From: Xestospongia bergquistia
Lineage: Eukaryota; Porifera; Demospongiae; Haplosclerida; Petrosiidae
Assembly (NCBI GenBank): GCA_963965975.1
Contig: OZ014416.1
Coordinates: 6,262,001 to 6,326,000, forward strand
Direction: 5' to 3'
DNA length: 64,000 bases
The notes beneath the pieces were generated by a model, which saw only the letters and a program-made list of their open reading frames with translations, did not search any database and was not told the origin of the DNA. Shown here in pieces: positions 34,199 to 46,183 of the stretch (the stretch's first letter is position 1; the number at the start of each line of letters is the position of its first letter). The position numbers and the translations under genes are program-made.

Positions 34199-35140
34199 AA
34201 TGTAAGTTGAGAATATTACATGAGCATACATAACATCTATAATGTTTAAAATAGATTAAACAATTAAATTTATAATAATTACTTGCTTGATTATGTATTG
34301 AGTTCATAAACTAAGTAAAATGTAATAGAAATAATTGACATGTTTTTCTCTATTAAATGAATTAACTCATCATAATCTTGTAATGATACTAACAATACTA
34401 GTGTATTATTATATACAATAATACTCACAAAGAGACAGGACTATATAAATAATAAACTCTTTAATGTGTAATAAGTTAAAATAACTACATGTTCTTTTCT
34501 ATTGTAGGTTACATGTTCTTTGGATAGAGTCCTTCCTTTACATTTTGTTACATTTGTTGCTATCTAATACTTTCTTTAGTAGACTGTATCAGTGTTTGTT
34601 ACTTGAACTATTAGATTATAATATTTTATTATATATTTATTATAAATTTCCCTCCATTTTTATTTTTTTGATGTAATGTATATAATACTGTGTATTACAA
34701 ATCCTGATTTTAATATTTCAATATTGCTGCATCTCAAATTTAAAAAGAGTGTATGTACTTAATATCTATAACAACCTACAGTTAATGGGGAAAACGTTAT
34801 ATAAACTAACAATGTTTTATTATCAAACATCCTAACTAAGATGGAGGGAACTACTGCTTAGCTCATAATGAAAGTTTCAGTACAATTAAGTATGTTATAA
34901 ATACAATTATACATTTAATCATCCACTGAGTGTTTTCCTACTTGCTTCAAATCATATAGTCTTTCAAAGGAGGATAAAGAATAGTTTAGTATCAAGCAAT
35001 AACTTTGAGGCTACATGCTATCTAATTAACACTGAAGATTTTTTCTTTGTATTCTTTTACTGAATTCTTGTTGCTTTCTCTGTGCACTTAATTGCTTGAA
35101 AGGAACAAGACAATATGGATTTTAATTAGGCACACTGAAA
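34199..35140. other. 3' flank of the ROCO gene
   Basis: It contains AATAAA at 34451-34456, about 255 bp after the stop, a plausible polyadenylation signal. Otherwise AT-rich without a recognised feature. Confidence 0.5.
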
Positions 35141-35420
35141 TATGACAAGGGATTTGTAGATGCTGCATCGTTCGATGCGATTTGTAGATGATGGATCGTT
35201 TGATGCCATATTGCTGAGATATAGCTCTCTCTCAACTCTAGAACAAATGTATGGTGGAGTCAGAGATCCTAAAACAGGCAAGGCCATCCAATATGAGAGA
35301 TCTGTTGAGATAGAAATGGTTGAAACACAACGAGGAGGAAAGAAACTGGTCAAGAAAACAGTTGAACAAACTAGCTGGCTAGGTTTACCAAAACTAGGAA
35401 GTAAAGCAAAGTCACCACTG
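35130..35420 (+). pseudogene. Unknown exon broken by a 28-bp duplication
   Basis: The frame from about 35203 encodes LLRYSSLSTLEQMYGG, VRDPKTGKAIQYERSVEIEM and WLGLPKLGSKAKSPL, then a GTAAGA donor. The GG-(V)xDPxTGKxI motif recalls plakin-type repeats, but I cannot name the family. At 35148-35203 the segment GATTTGTAGATG.TG.ATCGTT is present twice in direct tandem. The 28-bp extra copy shifts the frame; upstream of it KYDKGFVD is in the original frame. The exon looks recently disabled, or a variant allele. Confidence 0.55.
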
Positions 35421-36000
35421 GTAAGAGAAGACATAATATTGGGATGATTATTGTGTGAAAACATTAAAGAGAAACTTATTCTATCACTTTATTAAGTATT
35501 GATGATGTCCAGTCTCTCTATATATACATGTATATCTATAAAAGGGTACCTCTGCAGAGTGAAAACATTGAACTTCTGTTAAAATGGGGTCTACACACTC
35601 ATTTTATATGGGAAGCTTTATATACATGAAGACTTACAACTATTCTGCCTGCAAATAAAATGTAAGGCAAGATGATGACTGATAATTGAATTAATCTGAA
35701 TTAATTTTGTTCCTTTACAATTAGTACTAATCAGTTTATGATGAAGAGGACTCCAATTCACTCCGTTAATATTATCAATATCTCTTTAATGTTTATCCAG
35801 GTAAGGATAGTGAATGGATAGATACAAAACAAAATAATCTATACTTTTCATAATTATTAAAAAACTACTTCATTAGTAATAATTTTCTTCAGTTTATATA
35901 GGAATTTATAGTCTTGTCAAAATTGGCTCATGGAGCAAACAAAACAAATTTTCAGACATGGAGTCTTTGTGTATCATAAATGCGAACTTGTTGCTACTAC
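35421..36000. other. Intergenic AT-rich stretch
   Basis: No gene, repeat or signal recognised. Confidence 0.4.
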
Positions 36001-36089
36001 GTCAGTTTTTCTAAAGTATAGATGATCTATCAAGACAACAGATTGATCTGAATACAGACATTTTTCTTTAATTACGATATTATATTCTT

Positions 36090-36450
36090 CATAAAAATGT
36101 TAGAAAAATTAAATTACAAATTTACAATGTTAATTCAACAGTATAACAACATTGTATAATTTACAACGTTAATACAACAGTATAAAAAACATTGTAAAAT
36201 CAATATAGGAATATAATGTTGGTAATGCGTAAACCATCGTGTTAAATTTTACAACACTTTTACATAAACAAAAAACACGTAATACTACAGTTGTAATAAA
36301 ACCATCAAATATACATAATGTAAAAAATACATGGTACAAAATGCGTGGAATATTTACTATTGTAAATGTATTATAAACTATTCCATTTACATCATAAAAA
36401 CAACGATTGTAAAGTGAAAATTTTCCCTGTGATAACTGTTCGAGAAATAA
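36090..36450. repeat. MITE-like AT-rich repeat with ACAATGTTAA motifs
   Basis: Alternating direct and inverted words around TTTACAATGTTAA, ACAACATTGTA and ATTGTAAA recur every 40-50 bp. A related pattern on the opposite strand fills 40085-40370 (AACAATTGTAACATTGTTGT). The outer edges share a TGAAAATTT word. It is probably a non-autonomous DNA element; exact ends were not resolved. Confidence 0.45.
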
Positions 36451-36681
36451 TACAAAATGCTAATAAAAACTGACACAAAATAATAAAATTGATACAAAAC
36501 TCTTAGTAGTCAAGTCTGGTATAGATATCAGACTAGGTTTGGTTTGTTAGTAACTTATCATTGGACTTACATCATATTTATGAAACTCTAGTATAATACA
36601 TTATAGTATAACTGCTATATGTACATTTATACCTGATGTTCTGTTAGAGATCAAGTTATTAGTACCAACCCTCTCCTAGCA

Positions 36682-39033
36682 ATGGCAACACAACATTTAA
36701 AGAAAGAGGAGAATAGAATTGCAAGTATATTAGTACATAATCCAGTATACTACATGTGTTAGTGTACAATCAATCATTACATATTATTATTAAGCAGAGT
36801 AGTATTTAATTAATATGTTGAGATATGAACAGAAAAAATGACTATTGCATTCAATCGATTAGAGTATATAACATTCATATAGCTGGTAAAATTGACTAAT
36901 TGAGTCTTCATAATATCTAGACAATGGAAACTAGCTGAACGACCAAACTGTTCCTCTTCCTTATTCCCATACTAACATATACACAACTTCTTCATTACTC
37001 AAATTGTTCATAAAATTATAGTTTCTTACAATCTATAGCTATTTAGTTGAGTAACATTTTATGTGATTATCTGTGAAACCTTTCACACTATTACAATTCA
37101 TTAATTTATAACTGATCATGTCATTGCCACATGGTAAATACTATTAGTTATGTAAAAATGTTTGTATCTACTTTCATTATATGGACATGTCTCTATGTGT
37201 TCGTAGTACTCATTTTAATACTTGGTTTCAATAATTTTTCCGATTACCATCCTTACATTTCCTTTCATTTTTAAAGTGACTTTTATCATACTTCTGTTAC
37301 AAATAATTATGATTATGTATTTGATGATACTCCAACCACTGCTTATAATACTACGTTATTTGAATTTTTAGTGTCAGATATCGTCAACAATAATGGTATC
37401 CTTTATTGTCTAGTTCACGATTTATTTAATGTTAGAGTCTGAAAGAAAAAAAATGCATACTTTAATTCTAAATGAATACAGTTTGATTCCAAGATTTAGG
37501 GATTAGAGTCGAGGATATAGTATTAATTACACGTTGAAGTATTTTCTTCTGGGAGTCTAGACACAGTTTTATTAAAATGAAATTAAAGTATTTCCTTGTA
37601 TAAGTGCTACACTGTTTATTTCAATATTAATCAACAAGAACGAGTCCACTATTTCAAGGCAGCTTTTAAATATATTAATAATAAAAAGCTGGCAAAAATA
37701 GAATTATATCTGAACCTTGCTATTGATTGCTGATCCACGTATCAACCAGTAAATGATAACTTAAGCTTTGACAGGAGTTTAATACAGATAAGTGGTTATA
37801 TTTAAGGAAAGATTGCTGTTGTATCTCATTGACTAGTTTTGTTCTTGATCAGCTATGTTCTGGTTGCTAAACGTTTCTTTGTAATAAATGCATTTTAGAG
37901 ATTGTAAAAGTTATTTTTAGTCAGTATCAACTTAGTAATCAACACTACTTTAAGTAGACAATTTAGTGTAAATTTGAGGATGGTGTCAATTTTGTTGACA
38001 CATGGAGGAAAGTAAGGCTATTATTTTACAGCTTGAAGGCCACTCCCACACATGGAAATCTGGTATTCAATCTATAAAAAGCCATTTTGGTGTCTTCATA
38101 TACAAAGAAATATTGATGTCATTGACTATTAATATTCACATATTGTTCTAGTTATATTTGTAGATACATTATGTAAATAAACTCATTCAACTGTTTATTA
38201 TTAGTGTAGTGTGTCTTCATGTCAATACAGCTGTTCGTTGACGTCTACAGTCAATTGTAAAGTATCACATGTACAGGTTATCTGGACAGTCATGGATTGT
38301 TTACATTATCTTGTATGAAACTTATTTATTAACTGTTTTCATCATTTTTAGTATCAACAACGAAGAATGTATTACAGTTAAATGAGTAGACATTAGCTTC
38401 TTACTCAAGTATGGTCATGATGACTTTAGGTTTTGCTCAGTAATGCCATTCTCGATATCAACCCTACTAGTCACTAGCCTATTTGTATTGTTTTAATAGC
38501 TATCCAGTGTGATGAGTACAATTAAGTTAACCCTTTTCATGCCATGCAATAAATATTTCAATAAAAATATCTGTTGGTGAGTAGCTCTTATTTGTTATAT
38601 TACATCTTTAACTTTCATGGTAAATATGACTAGAAAATATAATTATGATGGCTTAGCATTTATACTCAACCAAATACTTTATCTGATAAATGCATATAAC
38701 AAAAACAATGTATTCTTTTATACTTAATAATTATCTACAACACTTTAAAATTAAGTTTAGTCATTAAATGTAATGTTTAGTAATTTTCTAATCCACTCTA
38801 GTGTCAACATAATATGGTACACTAAGGTATTCAGTGTTTATTTTATGGTACAATTTTGTAGAAATGTAACATAAACAGACAAAAATACAGTTGAGCAGCA
38901 AAGTGATGGTAAGTCCATATTACTTAACCTGTACATGATTACAGAATAGTCATTAAATTACTTTATATCCTTTACTATAAGAATGTGGGTGAATGTATTA
39001 TTGCTGAGGACATGTACAGTAAAAATGTTAGTG
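36682..39033 (+). pseudogene. Tandem paralogue remnant of the ROCO gene
   Basis: Three pieces of the upstream gene recur in order. A first exon at 36682-36720 (13 codons, MATQHLKKEE) shares its upstream and downstream context with exon 1 but has a GCAAGT donor. A segment at 38862-38908 matches exon 15 but with a stop and one missing base. A segment ending at 39033 matches exon 16 (ATTGCTGAGGACAT and GTTAGTG before GTAAGT). The ankyrin, ROC, COR and death exons are missing between them. It is a collapsed tandem duplicate. Confidence 0.7.
36721..38861. other. Interior of the collapsed paralogue
   Basis: No ROC-COR or ankyrin exon is recognisable. A frame near 37270-37395 (NNYDYVFDDTPTTAYNTTLF) is open up to a GTATCC, but it is unassigned. 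The rest is AT-rich non-coding sequence. Confidence 0.4.
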
Positions 39034-40084
39034 GTAAGTTCATCATGACCATAATTATAATTAGTGCAATCATGATGTACATCATTAATTTACAACTTTG
39101 CTCATGTTTGAATCTGTTGTAGTGACAACTATTAAGTTTAGTTATTTTCTGAACCACACTCAAATTGACTAAATAGTTTTATTCATGACTTTAAAATTTA
39201 ATAGATTATTTCAATAGTTGCTAAATTCATGTTGTTTCCTAAAATACTAGTTACTTTATATCCTTTTTTACAATCAGTGCTTGTGATATAAAGGGCATTG
39301 CTTGTTCTTGCTTGTATAGCAATGAGGATCATATTTTTAAATTAAAATCGCTCACATGTCATATGTTCTCATGTAATAATTGTGATGTTTTCATGCATAG
39401 TTATGAAACTGTGCAAGTATTTCTTTGTTATGACTTTGTATAGAACATTTATATGCAAATCTGTATACAAATCTAAGAACATTTGCATAGAAATCACATT
39501 TTGAGATTCATTTGATATCCTTTTAGATCATAATATATAGGGAATCAGGTACTGCTATAGCTAATAGAGCTAAAAGCTATAATACTGAAAAATTACCCAT
39601 GGTACATCAAGCATGATTTATCCTCTTATGTAGTAGATCATGAAGAAATGAAATATTCTTATTATGTAGTAAATCACGAATTGTTTTGATTTAAAATACT
39701 TGTAATGATATAGATGATGGTTACACCATCAACCTTCCTATTGTAAAATTATTGTCTCATACTTTCACTCTACACCACAGCAACATTCCTCTGATGAACT
39801 TTCAAATGTGCCCAATTCTAGGAGACTCTCTCTCTACTGATAAAACACAGCAACACAACAAGGTAATAATAACAACCAGAAAGGAAATATTGTGTAGGCT
39901 CCTGAACCATCAGAAATACTTCTGTAATATTTTGCTGATATTTTGTGATCTCATTGAAGTTAAGTCTGCACAGGAAAAGTATATTGAATACATTGATTGT
40001 TTTAATGTTGAAAATGTATTGGTTTTTTGTGTAATTACAATTGTAAATATAGCTACAAAAATGTACCATGTATTTTTTGAGTGT
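39034..40084. other. AT-rich stretch with a 115-codon open frame
   Basis: A plus-strand frame at 39752-40099 and a minus-strand frame at 39818-40132 overlap; neither shows family motifs. No exon equivalent to the CARD-like exon 17 was found downstream of the paralogue remnant. Confidence 0.3.
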
Positions 40085-40370
40085 CAGATATATATATGAT
40101 ATATTACATACTTTGTACAACAATTGTAACATTGTTGTAATATATATATTATTAATACTACTGTTGTTTATGGAATGTATATATAACTATTCCTTTTATA
40201 ACAATTGTAAGATTGTTGTAATGTATACATTATTAATACCATTGTTGTTTATACAATTTATTAATTACAATTCCTTTTGTCATGATTGTAAAATTATCTT
40301 AAATATTTCATCAATAATATCATTGCCTTTAACCATTGTATTAACGTTGTAAATTTTCACATAGTGTATT
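40085..40370. repeat. MITE-like AT-rich repeat, second locus
   Basis: Three degenerate units of ACAATTGTAA.ATTGTTGTAAT followed by TATTAATA.CATTGTTGTTTAT, with a final AACGTTGTAAATTTTCACA. It is the counterpart of 36090-36450. Confidence 0.45.
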
Positions 40371-40872
40371 TGTAATTAATTTTTAAAAATAAAAATCCAA
40401 CAGTTTATATACATGGATAATATGACTGTAACATTGCAAAAAACCTTGCAAATGATAACAATTTATGTAATATAATCATATTACAACATATAATAATTGT
40501 ACTTAAAAATTTTGACAGCATCCACTGGGGTTAATTTAGGGTGTGGTCAATTAGTAAAAAAAATGAGTAATCTCCAAAGGAAAAAAGGAAATAGGTAAAA
40601 CAGTTGAATATATAAGTCATGCTTTGCAGTAATACTCATTGATTATGGCGTATGTATTCTATTTGGGTAACAAATTGATTTCTCAACTCATAGAAATGCT
40701 ATATAGGTAACAATTTTAATTCTCACTTGGAGAAATTCTATATAGGTAAGAATTTGAGGGAACTCAACCTCTGTAAGAGTGTTCTGTATGCAAACATGCC
40801 TTGATGTATGTCACTCACTATTTGTCCTTCACACATCAACTCAACATTGGAGGATGTGAAACAGGAGACATG

Positions 40873-42030
40873 CACTGTTAAAACAAGGGTGTAAATTTAA
40901 ACTGAAATAGGTGTACACCATACACGATGTGTTTTGAAGCAAAACACACCTATTTCAAAAACTCACTCAAAGTATTGGTAACTTCATCAATCTGCCATAC
41001 ACTCTGGCCATACGTCATCACAAATTTCAGTGCTATCACAGGATGAATAATTTTGAGTATCATTCTGGAACATTTGATGTTGGTCCAGGCGAATACGTAA
41101 TTTCTTATTTCGTATCATTTTCATCCCATTCATCTAGATGACATTGTGTCTGCTTTGGTTGCTCTACCAGAGTTAGCTGAGTGCTCAGGAGATATTACAA
41201 GGTTATTATGATTACACTGTTAGAATCTCCTACCACCATGTATCATGTTTTAATTAATTTCTGCTATTGAACAAATTTTTGGGAATAACCATATCTGAAA
41301 GTATTACAATTTTAAACATGCAATCACTAAACTCTCCCTTCCTAGCAAGTGACTTGGCTATGAGACTAGCTATATTTGTTGTTGTAAATTTTGAACTGCC
41401 TTGATTTGGCATCAAGTACTTATAAGGTTATTTTGTGATTCTTTATTACAGGGTTGTATGGGTGACCATTGACGGCACATTGTACAAGAAGTCTTGTGCC
41501 TTGGTGGTGAAGATGGATACAGATTATCCTGTGTTTGGGAAGCTGCTCAATATATTTGTCATTAATTATGAAGTTTATTTTGAAGTGCAAGTTTTAAACA
41601 CATTAGAATTTAATTATCACTATCATTTTGTTGTTCAAATGTCCTCAGTGAGATCCAAAGTCAAATAGAACAACCTTTCTTCATTCCAACCACATCACAT
41701 TAGAACAATGCCTGTTTGTCATTCAGTCATATACTGTAGAGCTCCTAAACAATATTTCACATCTTGATTTTAATGAATTAATAATAATTAATTTTAATAA
41801 ATGAATTAATAATAAATTAATAAATCATCATAATTAAGGATTCATGAAAGTAAAAAGTAGAGTAAATCATGTTGTCACTGATTCAAATTTTATGTCAAAT
41901 GAATGTGTTCGGTACTGTACCTCTATTTACACCTCACTGCTTTACTTTACACACTATAGTAGATTTACATCCCTAAAACAAGAAATAACTTACACCCTGG
42001 TATACGATATTTACACTGCATTTTTAACAG
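40873..42030 (+). mobile_element. CACTA (EnSpm)-like element, internally deleted
   Basis: The left end CACTGTTAAAA (40873) and the right end, reading TTTTTAACAGTG at 42018-42030, are inverted copies. Both continue with GTGTAAAT after a few bases, and GTGTA/TTTACAC words recur near both ends. A CACTG terminus is diagnostic of the CACTA group. The interior keeps a short coding fragment (41435-41668). The element is about 1.16 kb, far too short for an autonomous one. The target duplication was not evident. Confidence 0.6.
41435..41668 (+). pseudogene. Transposon-linked protein fragment
   Basis: The frame contains WVTIDGTLYKKSCALVVKMD and FGKLLNIFVINYEVYFEVQV followed by NTLEFNYHYH. The pattern (V)T(I/V)xGTxYKxGxxVV...PxFGxVxDI(F/L)V...V.....T..F..H(F/Y)H is one I associate with mobile-element proteins of invertebrates. 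I cannot name it precisely. It lies inside the CACTA-like element and is only the C-terminal part. Confidence 0.45.
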
Positions 42031-42845
42031 TGTACACCCAAAATTTGCATTAAATTGATATACAGCAGAATTGAACATTGGTCCTGGGGGCGTGGTCGCT
42101 AATAATTTCAAATAAATACAGCAGAATTGAACTTCATCTTCAATAGGAACAACAAAGGACCAAGTCAATAGCCCATATTAGTATGTCTTATTTTAACACA
42201 TACATCTTTGTTACCAGTAGCTCTGACACCATCAAGTATAGAACACAACAGAGCATCTCTATTAACACACACATATATATAATAGTGTTACAGTACAATA
42301 TATACCTGTCTGCTGAAGTATAGTGACGTATTATACCAGTATTATACTCAATGGCAAAGCTTTGAGGATTTTCATCATATTATCGTATTAGAGCAAAAAC
42401 ATTTACTAATGGTTGTAATGTTACAATAGAAGAAGTCTCTGGCAGTTTATCCTTTGTAAAACTACTTTAGGAAATTTATTATGTATACATACTCTAATTT
42501 TCATAGTTTCATGTCATGCATGTGAATGATGGTATTAAAAACAAACAAATAATGTCACTATTATCTCAAAGATCTAACTTGGAGTGTTAAAGTGTATACT
42601 TTAAATATATAGTACGGACTATAGCTAAAAACTGTCTCATGAAATGTATTGGCATTCTTGATATGTCATTCAACTAAATTCAAAACTCATCACAATTTGT
42701 CAACTCTATCTAGTTTTTAAACACTCAATTATTATAGTCATCAGACTAATTCAAGCTATATCTACTAAAAATTTAGTTCACTGGTAGCTCCAATTGTTGT
42801 TGCTACTCCAGTGATTAACACCCTTTCAGCTTCTGGCCCCAATTC
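42031..42845. other. Intergenic stretch, no feature
   Basis: It contains a short direct repeat (ATACAGCAGAATTGAAC at about 42060 and 42117). Nothing else was recognised. Confidence 0.4.
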
Positions 42846-42848
42846 ATT

Positions 42849-43840
42849 TTATGATTGGAAAATAATTGCTCTGAAATGGAGATATCTAGAGATATCTCGA
42901 AAACGGTCACGCAAGATGTGATCTACTATTGGTAAGTAATGAAAGACAGGATCTTTCTTCCAATAGTCCTCCAATGATGGTAAGGGAACCATCCCCATCA
43001 AAAGCATGAAACCAAAATAAGCCTTTATTTCCTCCACAGTAATTTTTGTCCATGATTTGTATTTGATGTCTCCCATTACTTGTTTAGCATATAGGTTGCT
43101 TTGTTCCACTATGTTGTCTATAAAAGGAGTTGTAAAAAACAACTCAAAAACCTCTAATGGAGAGTTTGGGATAGTGACTCTAGACCAACAGAAGACACAA
43201 ATGGTTTTATGCTTACTGGTTGTAAGTTAGATGACCAAGTAGATGTAGATGTAGATGTAGAAATGTTAGATGATGGAAAAGTAAGACTAGCAGTAGATGA
43301 TGAATCAATAGATGATAAAGATGAAGGACATGATGTTTGGACTGTTGTTGATTGAATAGTAGGTGGTAGTGATGATGTGAATGATAAAAATGGTTGTCGG
43401 ACTATGGATAAAATTGATGATAAAGATGGTTGGTTAGGAATTGATGCTTGGACTATAGTTGATTGAATGTTAAAGGGTAGTAATGACTCAGATGTTTGGA
43501 TAGTAGATGGTAATGTTACAGTGGATGACACATACGATGGATAATTATTTGGTTGTGACGATGTATGGTTGTAAACTGAGGTAAATGGATGTGAGATAGA
43601 AGTAAGATATGCATTTGCTAAAAAAATAAGAAAGACATGTTGCTATACTGGTATATACTAGATGTATATATCACTTTCTTATGTGAATGTATAATTACCT
43701 TCTTCATCATCCTTATCAATATCTGACAAATCACTAAATTCATCATCACTTCCCAGCATTACAGGTTCTTGTGGATCATCTAGGTTGAGAAAGTAGTCAT
43801 CTCCATCAAGCTCTCGAAGTAAATCATCTGTTTTTGCCAT
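42849..43840 (-). pseudogene. piggyBac-like transposase, N-terminal part only
   Basis: Exon 1 (43840-43699) encodes an acidic start, MAKTDDLLRELDGDDYFLNL. It splices in phase to exon 2 (from 43617), a serine/threonine-rich linker that runs into a stop at 43154-43156. The next frame contains FTTPFIDNIVEQSNLYAKQV, the linker KYKSWTKITVEEIKAYFGF, then PSLEDYWKKDP and RDRFRDISRYLHF. This is the start of the DDE_Tnp_1_7 domain (F..IVEQTNLYA, GI..LPS..DYW, RF..I.R.LHF). There is a frame change near 43165-43180, and the catalytic aspartates lie beyond the truncation. Confidence 0.85.
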
Positions 43841-44203
43841 TTTTATCTTACTATATAGTAGATTGATGTTTATATTATAAGATTTTTAATTTATGTTGTG
43901 TTCTTATACAGTATTCACACTTATTAATTATCAAATAGTAAATATTCACCTGAATTGAAGTAAAAACTTTGTGGTCAAAAAACGAGACAAAAGTCTATAG
44001 CAACCACTTGAAAAAACTTGTCAAATTATGTATGGTCACTCAAAATAAGTAAAACCTGTTCAAATAATCTCCACAAATTTTATCTGCAGCTGCAAATGAC
44101 TAGATATATGGTGAGGTCCAGCTGACGCAAAATTGCGTCTATCGCGGTTCAGTGATCGCCCACGCTTGACTCAAAATTGCGTCTATCGCGTTTAATCGGT
44201 TAA
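42849..44203 (-). mobile_element. 5' part of a piggyBac-type element
   Basis: Read on the minus strand it begins at a TTAA (44200-44203), the piggyBac target sequence. It continues CCGATTAAACGCGATAGACG. It has two direct copies of CGCGATAGACGCAATTTTG (complements at about 44127-44147 and 44171-44190), and then a transposase N-terminus. It stops inside the transposase near 42849; the catalytic core and right end are missing. Confidence 0.75.
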
Positions 44204-44394
44204 GTGTGAATTACTATAACAGTAGGCAGACCAACAGTCATACATTGGATAATGTTCACTTCTAACTATTGATTATTAAAAAGTTGTTCTTGATAACTGT
44301 ACAAGTAATATTGTTTATCTACACACAGTAAACAAATATGTCAATTATTTATGACTTAGATTAACTAAAAGACATCATCATACAAAAGGTAATA
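44204..44394. other. Short spacer without features
   Basis: AT-rich sequence outside the piggyBac terminus; nothing recognised. Confidence 0.4.
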
Positions 44395-44880
44395 CATGAA
44401 TTACAAGTCTAGTTACTACACTACTTCACACCTGTTCTATATGGTATTCTCCTGATGAATACTATCAACATCATCTATGTACTCTTATTAGAAGGAATTT
44501 ATCTTTTATTTAAAAAAGTGACTTACAGTGATGTGTGTTAGAGTTCATAAATTTTGTATCATTATTGTTTGATGGTTGTTCCATTAATGAATGATAAGTT
44601 AATTACAATAATTTATAATTAGTTTATTACATTTAGAGGAACAGTATATGATTATTAATGGCATAATCTACTTCATCTGATAGGAGTAGTGGATAATTTA
44701 GGTCCTCTTTCCTTTTGAAGCAGTAAATAAAGACTTACTACAATATTTTCATGGATCACAATCAATGGAAAAGTATTCTTGTAATAAATTATAATAAAAT
44801 CTATATTATCTTAATCAAATGCATTCCTATATTTCATAAATGACTGTTACAGACAATTTCAAATTTTAAATTACCAGAGA
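44395..44880 (+). repeat. Satellite-flanking repeat with one monomer
   Basis: 44395-44500 matches 520-665, and 44505-44795 matches 55750-56010 (GTGATGTGTGTTAGA, CTTCATCTGA.AGGAGTAGTG, TTTAGGTCCTCTTTC). Directly after it, 44820-44875 is a degenerate satellite piece (CATTCCTATATTTCATAAATG then ACTGTTACAGACAATTTCAA). So the flanking sequence and satellite travel together at three places in the window. Confidence 0.7.
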
Positions 44881-45470
44881 GGAATCTGCCAATACCTCTC
44901 TGTGGAGGGAATCTATTTTCTTAGTAGATTGATATGATAGATCTTTAATTGACATTCAAAATCACTTTCTATGTGCTGCTTTTGACCCTAAGTGAAAACC
45001 ATTAGACTTGGCTGTATCAGTAGTCTTGAAGTCATTTACACTGAGAAGGCTATTACTGGTACACTAGGAATAACAGCCACTTTAACAATATTGGTTCAGT
45101 CACCAATTTTATTTTTGTCATTTGCAGATGAACACTCAAGTCAGTCTCCATGAACAAAAGTATAGAGGAATCACTGACAAGCAAATATTATGTAATGTCA
45201 GGGCTACATAACAATGACATGTTAAATTGTACACAAGTAATGTCTTAGACAGACATATCGTCTCTATATACATTCAGGTCTATGTCATTATATCATTACA
45301 TTGACATAACCTTATTGAATATATAGAGATTATGTTATTGCTGATTTATTATTTTTGTTGAATAGAAAACACAAACCACACTTTTTTCTTGACAATTAGT
45401 CACATTCCTTTCCCAGACAGCTTTGTTATGGGATACTATTCTATTCTGATGATCTGCTGGTCGTTTTTTG
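44881..45470. other. Possible hAT C-terminal scrap, otherwise empty
   Basis: The peptide QNHFLCAAFDPK near 44960-45000 recalls the LAA(A)LDPRFK segment of hAT transposases, but it stops at once. Nothing else recognised. Confidence 0.25.
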
Positions 45471-45479
45471 CTTTTGGAT

Positions 45480-45719
45480 AGAGGTACACTTCACTGCATG
45501 GTCTTCCAGAGAACTATCCAATTCTTTGTCAAGTAACGAGTGAGGCCATATCATCTTGTGCTGAATTATTAAATTATGATGTAAAAGTAGTAGAGATTGA
45601 AGTAACTCTACCTTGTCCAGAGAAGCATAAACAGAATGGGAAAATACATGATGGGATAATCAAACATAATAATGGCCACTATAATATCCTGTTGAGTCTG
45701 AAATCACATTTGAAGTGAC
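45480..45719 (+). pseudogene. Unrecognised 78-codon open exon
   Basis: An uninterrupted frame includes LHGLPENYPILCQVTSEAIS, NYDVKVVEIEVTLPCPEKH and IHDGIIKHNNGHYNILLSLK, ending TGA at 45717-45719. Amino-acid usage looks like a real protein. It lies about 200 bp upstream of a death-domain exon on the same strand, so it may be the preceding exon of that gene. I do not recognise the family. Confidence 0.4.
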
Positions 45720-45930
45720 TGATAAAAGATATATAGTTTTGCTGGTTTAAAGGTAAATTGTCATTTAAAGTTCTTGTCAAGTTTGTACTTTGTGTATTTG
45801 TTCATATATCAAGCTCACTAGTTCTGGTTAGCTTGCTTGATGGACATTTAGGTAAAGATCTGTCAACAATCAAATCTATTATTAATTAATCTAATTAATA
45901 ATCTTTTTATTTTTTCATTCTTTACACAGA

Positions 45931-46183
45931 TGATGTCCTAGACTACTGTATGCTGTGAGAGAAGTTTATCAGTGGGATATCCTAGGTACATTCTTAGGTA
46001 TCCTTGATTCAATCATTCAGACCATTAAGGTCATTAATCACTATCATGTGGAGCCATCTCATAAAGATATATGATACAGTGTGTGAATGATGGTGAAGCA
46101 AGTAAAGCAGTTTTGATTGAGGCCCTTAAGAGAATGGAATTGCAAAGTATTGGTAGTGAACTGGAGTCTGTATAACTAGATGT
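45931..46183 (+). pseudogene. Death-domain exon with frameshift
   Basis: An acceptor TTTACACAG precedes YAVREVYQWDILGTFLGILD then SIIQTIKVINHYHVEPSHKD. After a frame change near 46066-46072 comes NDGEASKAVLIEALKRMELQ then SIGSELESV and a TAA. The W.ILG..LGI...I..I..N....D......V........A.LI.AL..M.L..I...LE pattern is a death-domain fold, complete from first to last helix. The frame change suggests a dead gene. It is a different paralogue from the death module of the ROCO gene. Confidence 0.6.

Noticed and set aside
39752-40132. 115- and 104-codon frames on opposite strands
   Set aside because: Both overlap an AT-rich repeat edge and neither shows motifs or splice context, so neither is called as a gene.
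44881-45060. hAT transposase C-terminus suggested by FLCAAFDPK
   Set aside because: Only about ten residues match and a stop follows immediately; too little to call an element.
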